Assembly: GCA_016290885.1 (NCBI GenBank)
Contig: JAEEVN010000001.1
Coordinates: 62,001 to 126,000 of the forward strand
Direction of reading: 5' to 3'
Source: Caryophanales bacterium
GTDB taxonomy: Bacteria > Bacillota_I > Bacilli_A > RF39 > UBA660
Length of the DNA: 64,000 nucleotides
The notes beneath the pieces were generated by a model that did not search any database, had not been told where the DNA came from, and saw only the letters and a program-made list of their open reading frames with translations. A program made the translations under genes and the position numbers. Below, piece after piece: positions 37,818-46,809 of this stretch. Within the stretch, counting starts at the first letter, position 1; each line of letters opens with the position of its first letter.

Positions 37818-38645
37818 TTATTTACGACGAGTAACTATTAATTTAGTTGAACTCTTTTTAGTTTTACGAGTTTTATAACCAAGTGCAGGTTTACCCCATG
37901 GAGTCATTGGTTTCTTATGACCAATTGGAGCTCTACCTTCACCACCACCATGTGGGTGATCGTTAGGGTTCATAACAGATCCTCTAACTGTAGGTCTAAT
38001 ACCCATATGTCTAGTTCTACCAGCTTTACCAAGTCTTACTAATGAATAATCTTCATTACCAACTTCACCGATAACAGCCATACAAGTTCCAAGAACTTTT
38101 CTTGTTTCTCCACTAGATAATCTTAATAATACATATCTATCTTCTCTACCAAGAATTTGAGCACTTTGTCCTGCTGATCTAGCAAGTTGTGCACCTTTTC
38201 CTAAAGTTAATTCAATATTATGTACTACAGTTCCAACTGGAATGTTTTTAAGCATCATAGCGTTACCTACTTTAATATCGCAAGCTTCACCAGAAACTAT
38301 CTTCATTCCTACTTCTAATCCCTTTGGTGCGATAATATATCTTTTTTCACCATCAGCATAATTAATTAATGCAATATTTGCACTTCTATTTGGATCGTAT
38401 TCAATAGTAGATACTGTACCAACGATATCAAATTTGTTTCTTCTAAAATCAATAACTCTGTATTTTCTTTTAGCTCCACCACCATGATGTCTTACAGTAA
38501 TCTTTCCTGAATTATTACGTCCAGCTGTTTTTGTTTTAATCTTTAGTAAACTTTTTTCTGGAGCTGTTTTAGTTAGCTCTGTATTTACTAATGTACTTTT
38601 CTTTCTTTGTCCGTTAGTCATTGGACGAAAATGTTTAATAGCCAT
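37818..38645 (-). CDS. rplB: 50S ribosomal protein L2
   Basis: A 275-residue protein required for subunit association and the peptidyl transferase centre. It contains [20 protein letters not shown] and the C-terminal [19 protein letters not shown], with its functionally essential His. It lies between rplW and rpsS. Confidence 0.98.
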   Translation of the reverse strand: MAIKHFRPMTNGQRKKSTLVNTELTKTAPEKSLLKIKTKTAGRNNSGKITVRHHGGGAKRKYRVIDFRRNKFDIVGTVSTIEYDPNRSANIALINYADGEKRYIIAPKGLEVGMKIVSGEACDIKVGNAMMLKNIPVGTVVHNIELTLGKGAQLARSAGQSAQILGREDRYVLLRLSSGETRKVLGTCMAVIGEVGNEDYSLVRLGKAGRTRHMGIRPTVRGSVMNPNDHPHGGGEGRAPIGHKKPMTPWGKPALGYKTRKTKKSSTKLIVTRRK

Positions 38646-38658
38646 TCTAAAACCTCCC

Positions 38659-38937
38659 TTATAATTCTATTTTGCTTCCTTCTGCTAAAGTTATGATTGC
38701 TTTCTTATATGCAGAAGTAGCTCCTGTATAACGACCTACTCTTTTCTTTTTAGGTCTAACATTTAATGTGTTTACTTTTGTTACTTTAACGTTGTAGATT
38801 TTTTCTACAGCTTGTTTAATTTGTGTTTTATTAGCATCCTTTTTAACTTTAAAAACTATTCTATCGCCATCAGCCATAATATTAGTAGTTTTTTCAGTAG
38901 CAATAGGAGCTAAAATAACGTCTCTATAATCTTTCAT
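38659..38937 (-). CDS. rplW: 50S ribosomal protein L23
   Basis: A 92-residue protein that docks trigger factor and SRP at the exit tunnel. It contains [40 protein letters not shown] and [20 protein letters not shown]. It shares one base with rplD. Confidence 0.97.
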   Translation of the reverse strand: MKDYRDVILAPIATEKTTNIMADGDRIVFKVKKDANKTQIKQAVEKIYNVKVTKVNTLNVRPKKKRVGRYTGATSAYKKAIITLAEGSKIEL

Positions 38938-39563
38938 TATTTAAGTTCCTCCTCAAGCATTTTAACTGCTTCTTCAGTCATAACTATATTTTTATAGTTA
39001 AGAACATCGTAAGTGTTGATTTCATGAGATTCAATTACTTTAACATTGCTTAAGTTTCTTGAAGATAAGATTAATTCATCAGTTAATTCACTAACAACTA
39101 CTAATGTTTTACCAGTAATTTTTAATGTATCTAAGAATTTAATAAAATCTTTAGTACTAGCTTTCTTAAATTCTATTTTTTCAATAGCAAAAATAGAGTT
39201 AGTACTTAATTTATAACTTAATGCAGATTTTAAAGCTAATCTACTTTCTTTTCTATTTTGTTTCTTTTCATAGTTTCTATTAGTGTTTGGGCCAAATACT
39301 ACACCACCATGATACCAATGAGGTGCTCTAATAGAACCTTGTCTAGCTCTACCAGTTCCTTTTTGTCTCCATGGTTTGATTCCTCCACCACTAACTTCAC
39401 TTCTGTCTTTAACAGCATGTGTACCTTGTCTTAATGATGCACCTTTTCTTCTTACTGCATCATATATAGTTTGTTCATTTGGTTCAATACCAAAAATTTC
39501 GTCATTTAGTTTTATATCTTTAACTTTTTCACCTTTTAAACTTAAAAGTGTTACTTTAGCCAT
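38937..39563 (-). CDS. rplD: 50S ribosomal protein L4
   Basis: A 208-residue protein that lines the exit tunnel; in some bacteria it represses its own operon. It contains KGASLRQGTHAVKDRSEVSG, GGIKPWRQKGTGRARQGSIR and the end TEEAVKMLEEELK. Shine-Dalgarno site AGGAGG. Confidence 0.98.
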   Translation of the reverse strand: MAKVTLLSLKGEKVKDIKLNDEIFGIEPNEQTIYDAVRRKGASLRQGTHAVKDRSEVSGGGIKPWRQKGTGRARQGSIRAPHWYHGGVVFGPNTNRNYEKKQNRKESRLALKSALSYKLSTNSIFAIEKIEFKKASTKDFIKFLDTLKITGKTLVVVSELTDELILSSRNLSNVKVIESHEINTYDVLNYKNIVMTEEAVKMLEEELK

Positions 39564-39611
39564 AATTAATTCCTCCTTTCATCAAAAATCTTTAATCATT
39601 ATTATTAATAA

Positions 39612-40463
39612 TTAGTTTGCAGATTCAGATGATTCTTCAGTTGCAGGTTCTGCTTCAACATTAGCTTCTTCAGCAGGAGCTTCAGTTGTTTCTTCAGTTG
39701 TTTCAGTTGTAGCTTCTTCTACTGGAGTAGCTTCTTCAGTAACTGTTTCTTCTACTGGAGCTTCAGTATTTTCTTCTACTACTGGTTCAGCAACTTCAAC
39801 ATAAGTAATAAGTTCGTCTTGAGCGTTAACTTTTCCTTCATGTTTAATAGCAGATTTAATAATAACTAATGACTTCTTTGGACCAGGAACATTACCTTTA
39901 ACTAAGATAATATTATTTTCTAAATCAATTTCTACTACTTCAAGATTTTGAACAGTAACTAATTTATGTCCCATATGTCCAGGTAATTTTTTACCTTTTA
40001 ATACGTGCATTGGTAATAATGTACCAAGTGATCCAACACCTCTATGGTATTGTGATCCATGACCCATAGGGCCTCTACTTTGACCAAAACGTTTAATAAC
40101 ACCTTGGAAACCTTTACCTTTACTTACACCAGAAACGTCTACCATTTCTCCAACAGTAAAGATATCAGCTTTAATTTCTTGTCCTAATGTATAAGCGCTA
40201 ACATCAACATTTCTGATTTCTTTTAAGAAGCGCTTAGGTGTTACATTAGCTTTCTTTAGATGACTTGTTTCAGGTTTATTGCTTAATTTTTCTCTCTTAT
40301 CGAAAGCAGCAAGTTGGATAGCATTGTATCCATCAGTTTCTACAGTTTTGATTTGTGAAACATAGTTTGGTTCAACAGCAATAACTGTAACTGGAGTTAA
40401 CTTACCATTTTTAGCAAAAACTTGAGTCATCCCGATCTTACGACCTAAGATTCCTTTTCTCAT
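39612..40463 (-). CDS. rplC: 50S ribosomal protein L3 with acidic C-terminal extension
   Basis: An early-assembling protein near the peptidyl transferase centre. Residues 1-215 are a normal L3: [39 protein letters not shown] and [20 protein letters not shown]. Residues about 224-283 are an added tail of Glu, Thr, Ala, Pro and Val, roughly one third Glu and with no basic residue. The usual L3 length is about 205-215. The reading frame is open and the rplD Shine-Dalgarno site follows normally, so a frameshift artefact is unlikely. The tail is probably disordered and solvent-exposed. Confidence 0.95.
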   Translation of the reverse strand: MRKGILGRKIGMTQVFAKNGKLTPVTVIAVEPNYVSQIKTVETDGYNAIQLAAFDKREKLSNKPETSHLKKANVTPKRFLKEIRNVDVSAYTLGQEIKADIFTVGEMVDVSGVSKGKGFQGVIKRFGQSRGPMGHGSQYHRGVGSLGTLLPMHVLKGKKLPGHMGHKLVTVQNLEVVEIDLENNIILVKGNVPGPKKSLVIIKSAIKHEGKVNAQDELITYVEVAEPVVEENTEAPVEETVTEEATPVEEATTETTEETTEAPAEEANVEAEPATEESSESAN

Positions 40464-40482
40464 AATTTCCTCCTATATAATC

Positions 40483-40788
40483 TTATTGTCTAATACTTAT
40501 TTCAACACCACTTGGTAAATCCAAACGAGTTAATGCCTCGATTGTGTCTTTACTTGGGTTATTGATAACAATTAATCTTTTGTGTGTTCTCATTTCAAAT
40601 TGTTCACGAGAATCTTTATATTTGTGAACTGCTCTTAGAATAGTGATTTTTTCAATCTTAGTTGGTAGTGGAATTGGTCCGCTTACTTCTCCACCTGTTC
40701 TTTTAACAGTTTCAACAATCTTACTTGCAGCTTGATCTATTGTTCTATGATCATAAGCTTTTAAGTTAATTTGGATTTTGTTTGCCAT
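40483..40788 (-). CDS. rpsJ: 30S ribosomal protein S10
   Basis: A 101-residue head protein, also a transcription antitermination factor (NusE) in other bacteria. It begins [20 protein letters not shown] and ends [12 protein letters not shown] chose ATG 40788, with GGGAGG 7 bases upstream; the adjacent ATG at 40791 is also possible. It is the first gene of the ribosomal operon, behind a leader of about 135 bases. Confidence 0.96.
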   Translation of the reverse strand: MANKIQINLKAYDHRTIDQAASKIVETVKRTGGEVSGPIPLPTKIEKITILRAVHKYKDSREQFEMRTHKRLIVINNPSKDTIEALTRLDLPSGVEISIRQ

Positions 40789-40926
40789 CATTAATCCTCC
40801 CTTCGCATATATCTTTGTATACACTTGCTCCATGCAAAAACCTGAAATTCGGTCGTTTTGCTTTTATTTTAATTAGCAACTTAACCTTGTGTATCAGCAA
40901 CCTTGCATATCTTAGCCAGTCACACA
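40789..40926 (-). promoter_or_regulatory. 5' leader of the S10 operon with potential hairpins
   Basis: An untranslated leader of about 138 nt between the predicted transcription start and rpsJ. One clear hairpin is GCAAAA-CG-ACC, 8-nt loop, GGT-TTTTGC (about 40843-40871). A long-range TGTGT/ACACA pairing is possible further upstream. The leader is long enough to carry autogenous control by a ribosomal protein such as L4; this is inference. Confidence 0.45.
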
Positions 40927-40932
40927 TAAACC

Positions 40933-40961
40933 ATTTTATCACTATTTATAAGCAAAATCAA
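40933..40961 (-). promoter_or_regulatory. promoter of the S10-spc-alpha operon
   Basis: TTGATT, a 17-bp spacer and TAAAAT on the minus strand, between the terminator of the NADAR gene and the S10 leader. It is the only good promoter seen upstream of the 14-kb ribosomal operon. Confidence 0.75.
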
Positions 40962-40984
40962 CACTTTTTTGCACTTTTTTTAAA

Positions 40985-41012
40985 TAAAAAAAGAGGTATT
41001 TCTACTCTTTTT
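40985..41012 (-). terminator. terminator of the NADAR-domain gene
   Basis: Stem AAAGAG-TA / TA-C-CTCTTT with a 4-nt loop and one bulged base, followed by a long T tract on the minus strand. Confidence 0.75.
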
Positions 41013-41493
41013 CATTTCTTAATTCATCTCTTAATTTCATCCATAGTTTTCCTAAATGATTTTCTCCATCTCTATTAGGTCCCCATCCCCAATAAGAATC
41101 CTTTGGAGAATCTTCTACTATAGTATAATCTCCTGTCTCTAACAGTTTCTTTTTAACATATGGATTTTGATCTAATTTTAATCTTAATAGTTCTTCCATA
41201 ATGACTAGTTTTTCCTCATCACTATACTTAACCTTATCTTTATTAGCATGCATAATCTTTTGTGCTTCATGAGCGGAATGACTATTTCTTATTTGTTCTG
41301 CTAATTCTGGATAGTCTGGTAGAAATAATGCTGTTTGAAAAGCTTCTTCAAGTGATGCATATAAGTATCCATTCCATTCTACCTTGAATGATGAAAAATT
41401 ATCAAGTGGGTAAAACTCTCTAGGGTAAAAACCAATTACCTCATCCATCTTTTCACTTAACCAAGTATCTCTATATTGTTCTAGTTTAATCAT
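41002..41493 (-). CDS. NADAR-domain protein (YbiA/DUF1768-like)
   Basis: A 163-residue soluble protein. Family features are the N-terminal FYPREFYPLDNFSSF, EWNGYLYASLEEAFQTALF, KLDQNPYVKKKLLETGDYTI and the C-terminal SYWGWGPNRDGENHLGKLWM. NADAR proteins act on ADP-ribose-linked or riboflavin-pathway N-glycosidic substrates; the exact reaction here cannot be read. The usual EHAFQ reads EEAFQ, so the His of that motif is Glu. It has its own promoter and terminator and is probably monocistronic, between the ribosomal and polysaccharide operons. Confidence 0.85.
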   Translation of the reverse strand: MIKLEQYRDTWLSEKMDEVIGFYPREFYPLDNFSSFKVEWNGYLYASLEEAFQTALFLPDYPELAEQIRNSHSAHEAQKIMHANKDKVKYSDEEKLVIMEELLRLKLDQNPYVKKKLLETGDYTIVEDSPKDSYWGWGPNRDGENHLGKLWMKLRDELRNEKE

Positions 41494-41508
41494 ATAATCA
41501 CCAATATA

Positions 41509-41517
41509 ATTATAACA
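41509..41517 (-). promoter_or_regulatory. extended -10 promoter of the NADAR gene
   Basis: TGTTATAAT on the minus strand, directly behind the T tract of the polysaccharide operon terminator. Confidence 0.55.
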
Positions 41518-41543
41518 TAAAAAAGAGACTAGAATAGTCTCTT
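41517..41543 (-). terminator. terminator of the polysaccharide operon
   Basis: A 9-bp stem (AAGAGACTA, loop TTC, TAGTCTCTT on the minus strand) and T tract. The stop codon of the last glycosyltransferase gene lies in the stem. Confidence 0.88.
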
Positions 41544-42635
41544 AAATATCTTTTCGTGTTTTCTTATTACTATATCCCAAGTATATTCATCTTTAATTAT
41601 TTCTTTAGCTTTATCTCCATATTCATTAAATTCTTTACTTCTAAACTTCTCTACTTGTTCAAGTTTATCTTTTAATGAATTAGTTTCAAATTCAAAATAT
41701 AATGCTGCATCTTTAGCTACTTCTCTATTATATTCAGAATCAAGTACTATATTTATATCTGTAATACTTAATGATTCTAATAAAGAATAATTAGTTTCAT
41801 TAACAGAATTACATTGTATATATCCTTTAGCATATTTTCTTATCTTTCTAAGTATATCATTATCATATATACTTCCTACAAACTTAATATGTTTATTAGA
41901 CTTAAAATCTGTTAATTTAAGTACTTGTTTATAATATTTTTTTCTTTCGTCATAATTAGATACTATAACTAAATCTTTATCTATTCCCGAATTAATAAAT
42001 TCATTTATTATATATTCAAAATTATTATTTTTAACAAAACTCCCTACCATTAAATAATACTCTCTTGGTTTTATATTAAATCTTTCCATAAGAGTTAATG
42101 TAGTTTTATCTATTTCCTTAACATCATTAGTATTTGCACCATATGATATATATGATAAATTATCAGTTATTTCTCTAAGATATTTTTCATTTGTTCTAGA
42201 AGCACATATAACATAATCTGAATTCTTAATTGCTTTTCTTAATAGAAAATCATTAATTTTATTATATTTTATTCTTCCAGGATTAATAATTACTTTTATA
42301 TTCTTATTTCTTTTCTTTAATAATAAATTAAATAATAATCCTTTTTTATATCCTAAAACATATATAATATTATTCTTATCATAATCTTCTTTAGCTTTTT
42401 TATAAATATATCTTAAGCACATTATCTTATAAAAGAATCTACCATATATTTTAGGACATACTACTCCATTACGTATTTCAACATTATTGTTCTCTTTTGT
42501 AGTACTTTTTTCAAATACATAAAACTTAGTTTCATTGCCTTCATAATTATCAATAAAATTATTAACAAATGTCTCAAAATAACCATACGATTTCGCATAA
42601 CCTTTTGATCCAATAATAAAAATGTTTTTCTTCAT
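41529..42635 (-). CDS. glycosyltransferase, rhamnosyltransferase CpsT-like (GT4 fold)
   Basis: A 368-residue cytosolic glycosyltransferase. The N-terminus IIGSKGYAKSYGYFETFVNN corresponds to the IIGSRGIPARYGGFETFV signature of the DUF1972/beta-1,4-rhamnosyltransferase group. A GT-B C-terminal domain follows (YYLMVGSFVKNNNFEYIINE, HIKFVGSIYDND, and SVNETNYSLLESL at the donor site). The donor sugar is not determinable. It is the last gene of the polysaccharide operon. Confidence 0.82.
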   Translation of the reverse strand: MKKNIFIIGSKGYAKSYGYFETFVNNFIDNYEGNETKFYVFEKSTTKENNNVEIRNGVVCPKIYGRFFYKIMCLRYIYKKAKEDYDKNNIIYVLGYKKGLLFNLLLKKRNKNIKVIINPGRIKYNKINDFLLRKAIKNSDYVICASRTNEKYLREITDNLSYISYGANTNDVKEIDKTTLTLMERFNIKPREYYLMVGSFVKNNNFEYIINEFINSGIDKDLVIVSNYDERKKYYKQVLKLTDFKSNKHIKFVGSIYDNDILRKIRKYAKGYIQCNSVNETNYSLLESLSITDINIVLDSEYNREVAKDAALYFEFETNSLKDKLEQVEKFRSKEFNEYGDKAKEIIKDEYTWDIVIRKHEKIFKRLF

Positions 42636-42654
42636 AAAATCACTCTTTAATAAG

Positions 42655-43134
42655 CTAACATAGTTTTATAAAATCTTCAACGATTTTTATTATCTTGCTA
42701 TTATTAGGAATATATTTCTTAGGTTTAAAGTTTTTAATATCTTTATATGCTTTTTCTAATTCTTTAATATTATTAATACCTATTATATATCCTTGTTCAG
42801 AAAAGTTTTCTACTATATCTTTTTGATGATTATTAACATGTTCACTATATTCTTTTAATCTAGGAACTGCAATTACTTTTTTACCATTCTTAATTGAAGA
42901 TATAATTGATCCTACTCCTCCATGAGTAATAATTAAATCTGCTTTATCTTGATATTCTTCTAATTTGTTTTTATCTATAAAATCAAATATTTCTAGATTT
43001 TTAGATTCATATTTAGTATATCCTGCTTGAACAATAACTTCTTCTTTTATTATTTTATTTTCTTTTAATCTATCTAATTCTTTTAATAATCTCTTAAAAG
43101 AATTATTCTGAGTACCTAACATTACTAGTATCAT
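42655..43134 (-). CDS. Alg13/EpsF-like glycosyltransferase subunit
   Basis: A 159-residue protein equal to the C-terminal half of a GT28 enzyme. It starts MILVMLGTQNNSFKRLLKEL and has the donor-binding motif ADLIITHGGVGSIISSIKNG. In two-subunit enzymes such as Alg13/Alg14 or Cps14G/Cps14F this half binds the nucleotide sugar, while the membrane-bound partner binds the lipid acceptor. The partner domain is fused to the end of the preceding gene, whose last base is also the first base of this one. The pair therefore probably acts as one transferase. Confidence 0.85.
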   Translation of the reverse strand: MILVMLGTQNNSFKRLLKELDRLKENKIIKEEVIVQAGYTKYESKNLEIFDFIDKNKLEEYQDKADLIITHGGVGSIISSIKNGKKVIAVPRLKEYSEHVNNHQKDIVENFSEQGYIIGINNIKELEKAYKDIKNFKPKKYIPNNSKIIKIVEDFIKLC

Positions 43135-44750
43135 TAGAAAATCGACCCCCCATCAACTGCTTTAGGATAGAATTTTTTCATTTCTTCCCATTGAACAATA
43201 AACATATCACTAATTGGATATATTAATCTACCTGATAAGGATGGTTTATTTCTATTTGCAAATGTTTCTATATATATTACTTTAGTACCAAATATATGCC
43301 CAAAATAACACATAGGAACTGCTGTATGAGTACCAGTAGTTAATATTACATGTGGTCTATATTTAATAAAATAAAATAATGATTTTAATATTATCCATGT
43401 AAATATAAATAAATATACAAATAATTTAGCTCTTGTACCATATGGTAAATAGTTAATTCTATTTTTATATTTATTTTTTAAATTCTTATTAGTTTTATCT
43501 TTTTCTACTATTATATGATAATCATATTTTTTAAACATTGGTTCTAGCTGCATCATTTCATTGAAATGACCTCCTGTACTAGAAATAAATATTACTCTCT
43601 TATCTTTATCCTTTATCTTTTTAGGATTACTCTTATTTAATAAGAACAATAATGCCGGATAAATAGAAGCACATACTGATATAAATACATGTCCTTGGAA
43701 TAAAGATATAAATATTAGTAATACCATACTGAATAAATATATACTCTTTAGTTTATTTTTTCTTAATAACTCAATAAAGAAATATAAATATACTAAAGTA
43801 CCTAATATACCTACCCTAAAGAATATATCAAATATATCCATTTCAACATATTTCATAGTATTTAATAAAGTAGATCCTAATCCTATAATATATGTTAATA
43901 CAGAAGAATTAACATATAGACTAAATAAGTCTATTAAGAATTCTAATCTTCTACTAAATATAACTTTATTTATAAAATAATAATCAAATTTATATGCTTT
44001 AAAATAATTAATATTTTTCATTATTCTTTCAAAAGCATAACTATTAACAAATATATATCCTATTAAAGGAATAGCAATAATAACTATTACGATTATTAAT
44101 ATTAATTTCTTTTTAGATATATTTTTATAATGATTCTTAATATATCTAATAATAAAATATAATATTACTATTAATAACCCAAAGAATGTAGTTTTAGTAC
44201 CTAATATAAGTACTGCTGCTACTAATAAAGATAAAATTATAAAACCTAATCCATAATTTCTTTTCTTTATTAAATAATTAATAACTATAGGAGATAATCC
44301 TATTAATATAGAACTAACATCATTAACACTATTAAATGCTATTCTTCCAAGTATTATTCTAGATACTACTATTAATACTAAATATATTAAGTATATATAT
44401 GTAACTAATCTATCAGTAATTAAATCATTTTTATAACTACTAAAGAAATGCCCTAAAATAATATAATAGAATATTATGCTAAGACCATATGCTTCACTAA
44501 TAATAGAGTCTCCTCTAAATAAGTTGAGCCCTATATTAAGTATTATATATATTATAAAAAATATTAAGAATTTTCTTTCTGCTTTAACTTTAAATAAATA
44601 TAAGAATGCAATTATCATAATAATACTTCTTATAATTACTGAAACAGACAAAAAAGAAGAATTATTATTTATTTGAAAATAAGTAATAACATCTATTATA
44701 GGTTGTAATATTAAAAGTATTAAAACTAATTTATCAAATATCTTTTTCAT
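43134..44750 (-). CDS. Wzy-like polytopic membrane module fused to Alg14-like glycosyltransferase subunit
   Basis: A 538-residue fusion. Residues 1-372 are an O-antigen polymerase/ligase-like module with about ten membrane segments and the motif EMDIFDIFFRVGILG (303-317). Residues 385-538 are Alg14/PssD/Cps14F-like, starting RVIFISSTGGHFNEM and containing TTGTHTAVPM and the C-terminal VQWEEMKKFYPKAV. The Alg14-like part should recruit the Alg13-like subunit encoded next. The membrane module is related to that of the 737-residue gene of the same operon, which carries a different transferase at the same junction. Chain polymerisation coupled to sugar transfer is an inference from the fusion. 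Confidence 0.82.
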   Translation of the reverse strand: MKKIFDKLVLILLILQPIIDVITYFQINNNSSFLSVSVIIRSIIMIIAFLYLFKVKAERKFLIFFIIYIILNIGLNLFRGDSIISEAYGLSIIFYYIILGHFFSSYKNDLITDRLVTYIYLIYLVLIVVSRIILGRIAFNSVNDVSSILIGLSPIVINYLIKKRNYGLGFIILSLLVAAVLILGTKTTFFGLLIVILYFIIRYIKNHYKNISKKKLILIIVIVIIAIPLIGYIFVNSYAFERIMKNINYFKAYKFDYYFINKVIFSRRLEFLIDLFSLYVNSSVLTYIIGLGSTLLNTMKYVEMDIFDIFFRVGILGTLVYLYFFIELLRKNKLKSIYLFSMVLLIFISLFQGHVFISVCASIYPALLFLLNKSNPKKIKDKDKRVIFISSTGGHFNEMMQLEPMFKKYDYHIIVEKDKTNKNLKNKYKNRINYLPYGTRAKLFVYLFIFTWIILKSLFYFIKYRPHVILTTGTHTAVPMCYFGHIFGTKVIYIETFANRNKPSLSGRLIYPISDMFIVQWEEMKKFYPKAVDGGSIF

Positions 44751-44759
44751 AATTCCTCC

Positions 44760-45938
44760 TTATTTAATTATTTCTATCCATTTTTTATATACTAAATCTG
44801 GATCATATATTTTTGAATCTTTTTTACCTTCTTTTCCTAATTTAATTCTTAAATCTATATCATTAACTAAATCATTAACTTTCTTTATATATTCTTCTTT
44901 ATTTCTATTCTTAATTAAATATCCATTTTTATCATTAATGATTTCTCTAGCACCTTCAGCATCATCAAATGCAATCAAAGGTAATCCAAAATTCATTGCT
45001 TCTATCAAAACGATACCAAAGCTTTCTGTATATGAAGTCATTAAATATATCGAAGATTTCATTAATAAATCATTAATATATTTACTATCTCTTCTACCAA
45101 GTAATTTAACATTTTTAGATAAATTATTATCTTTAATATAATTTTCTAATCTTTCTCTTTCAGAACCATCTCCTATTATATTTAAAGTCCAATCTTTATT
45201 ATTTTTAAATATAGTTTTAGACATTTCTAAAAGATCTATATACCCTTTTTCTCTAGATAATCTACCTACAGATATCATATTCTTTTCTTTTAAAGTAGAT
45301 ACTTTATCTGAGATAAAATCTAATGTATTAGGTATATATACACATTTACATTTAGTATCTTTTAATTTTTTAGAATAGAATTCTTTTAAATCATTAGATA
45401 CTAATACAAAATAATCTAAATTTTTAACACTATTAACTATTTTACTAGCATATTTCATATTACCATGATGATGATTATGTTCCCATCCAATAGTTAATTG
45501 ATTCTTTTTAGAATTCTTACTTATTAATTTATTTAAGAAATCTCTTGTAGATATTAAAACATCATCATTACTATTTTTAATATTCTTCTTAACTAGTCTT
45601 CTCTTATTTATAACATTAACAATACTTAATATAGTATCTTTAATTAATTTAAATATATTAAATTTATAATCTTTAAATAATTCTTTAAATAAACTAATTA
45701 GTTTTAATTTTTTAAGACATTTCTTATATATATCTGTCTTTAATGCTATTGTCCCATCCATGAGATAAGTTATTTTAACTCTTTCATCTATATCAAAAGG
45801 GACTTTATCATAAAGCTTATAGATAGATAATATTTCTACATCATATTTATTCTTAACTAAATTATTAGCAAGAGTAATAACTGCTCTTTCTATACCACCA
45901 TGTCCTAGATGTAGAGAAAGGATTTTAATCTTTTTCAT
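44760..45938 (-). CDS. glycosyltransferase family 4
   Basis: A 392-residue cytosolic retaining glycosyltransferase of the capsule/EPS type. The N-terminus LSLHLGHGGIERAVITLANN is the acceptor-side Gly-rich loop. The C-terminal Rossmann domain has MISVGRLSREKGYIDLLEMS, NIIGDGSERERLENYI, and the E-x7-E donor motif in TESFGIVLIEAMNFGLPLIA. A long basic helix at about 80-130 may contact the membrane. It lies 9 bp after the GT2 gene. Confidence 0.9.
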   Translation of the reverse strand: MKKIKILSLHLGHGGIERAVITLANNLVKNKYDVEILSIYKLYDKVPFDIDERVKITYLMDGTIALKTDIYKKCLKKLKLISLFKELFKDYKFNIFKLIKDTILSIVNVINKRRLVKKNIKNSNDDVLISTRDFLNKLISKNSKKNQLTIGWEHNHHHGNMKYASKIVNSVKNLDYFVLVSNDLKEFYSKKLKDTKCKCVYIPNTLDFISDKVSTLKEKNMISVGRLSREKGYIDLLEMSKTIFKNNKDWTLNIIGDGSERERLENYIKDNNLSKNVKLLGRRDSKYINDLLMKSSIYLMTSYTESFGIVLIEAMNFGLPLIAFDDAEGAREIINDKNGYLIKNRNKEEYIKKVNDLVNDIDLRIKLGKEGKKDSKIYDPDLVYKKWIEIIK

Positions 45939-45946
45939 ATAAACTC

Positions 45947-46801
45947 CTATTTTTTCTTTTTAAAGAAATTAACTATATAAGTCATTAATAAAGTCACTCT
46001 ATAAACAAATCTTAATGCAAACATTTGAAATACATTAGCATGTAGATAATATTTAACAAAGTATTTTTGACTATCTTTTAACATTTTATATTTTTCTATT
46101 TCAGTAAAATGTTTATCTATAGTTATTGATCCTTTATGTATTATTTTTGTTTTATTATCAATATATGATTTTCTACCAATTCTTCTTAATTTAGTTGCTA
46201 ATATGTTTTCTTCATAGAAAAGAAATACACTATCATCTAGATTACCTACTAGATTTAATACATCTCTTCTTATCATATAGAAACATCCAAGTACTGCATC
46301 TACTCTTGTTAATTCTTCATTATATCTTTTTTGATCATATCTTAATGTTTTTTCAAAACAACCATAATATTTCATTAAATTTAATTTAACTTCATCTTTT
46401 ACTTTTGGTAATCTCCAGCCCTTTAGTATTTCTCCATTTTGTTCTACTGTTGGAGCTACTAAAGCTATTTCAGGATTATTATCTAAGTCTTCTCTTAATT
46501 TTTTAATTACTCTTTCTTCTACTACTATATCAGGATTAGATATAAGTATATAATCTACTTTATCTCCTAAGTACTTAATACCTATATTATTACCATATGA
46601 ATATCCTTTATTACCATCTGATTTTAATACAGTAATATTATTCTTACCCATTTTTTTAAGTTCTTTAAATGATGAATCAGTACTAGCATTATCTACCACT
46701 ACAATTTCACTTAAAGCTTTATAATCTTTTATTGAATCAATATAATCCCAAGTTTTTCTAAAATCGTTATAATTTACTATAACTATACCTATTTTACTCA
46801 T
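45947..46801 (-). CDS. glycosyltransferase family 2 (rhamnosyltransferase-like)
   Basis: A 284-residue inverting transferase with GT-A fold. Motifs are IGIVIVNYNDFRKTWDYIDS, IVVVDNASTDSS, the SDGNKGYSYGNNIG loop, and ILISNPDIVV, where NPD takes the place of DxD as in the WbbL/rhamnosyltransferase group. The end FALRFVYRVTLLMTYIVNFF is an amphipathic or membrane-associated tail. It lies 8 bp after the large fusion gene. Confidence 0.9.
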   Translation of the reverse strand: MSKIGIVIVNYNDFRKTWDYIDSIKDYKALSEIVVVDNASTDSSFKELKKMGKNNITVLKSDGNKGYSYGNNIGIKYLGDKVDYILISNPDIVVEERVIKKLREDLDNNPEIALVAPTVEQNGEILKGWRLPKVKDEVKLNLMKYYGCFEKTLRYDQKRYNEELTRVDAVLGCFYMIRRDVLNLVGNLDDSVFLFYEENILATKLRRIGRKSYIDNKTKIIHKGSITIDKHFTEIEKYKMLKDSQKYFVKYYLHANVFQMFALRFVYRVTLLMTYIVNFFKKKK

Positions 46802-46809
46802 AAATACTC

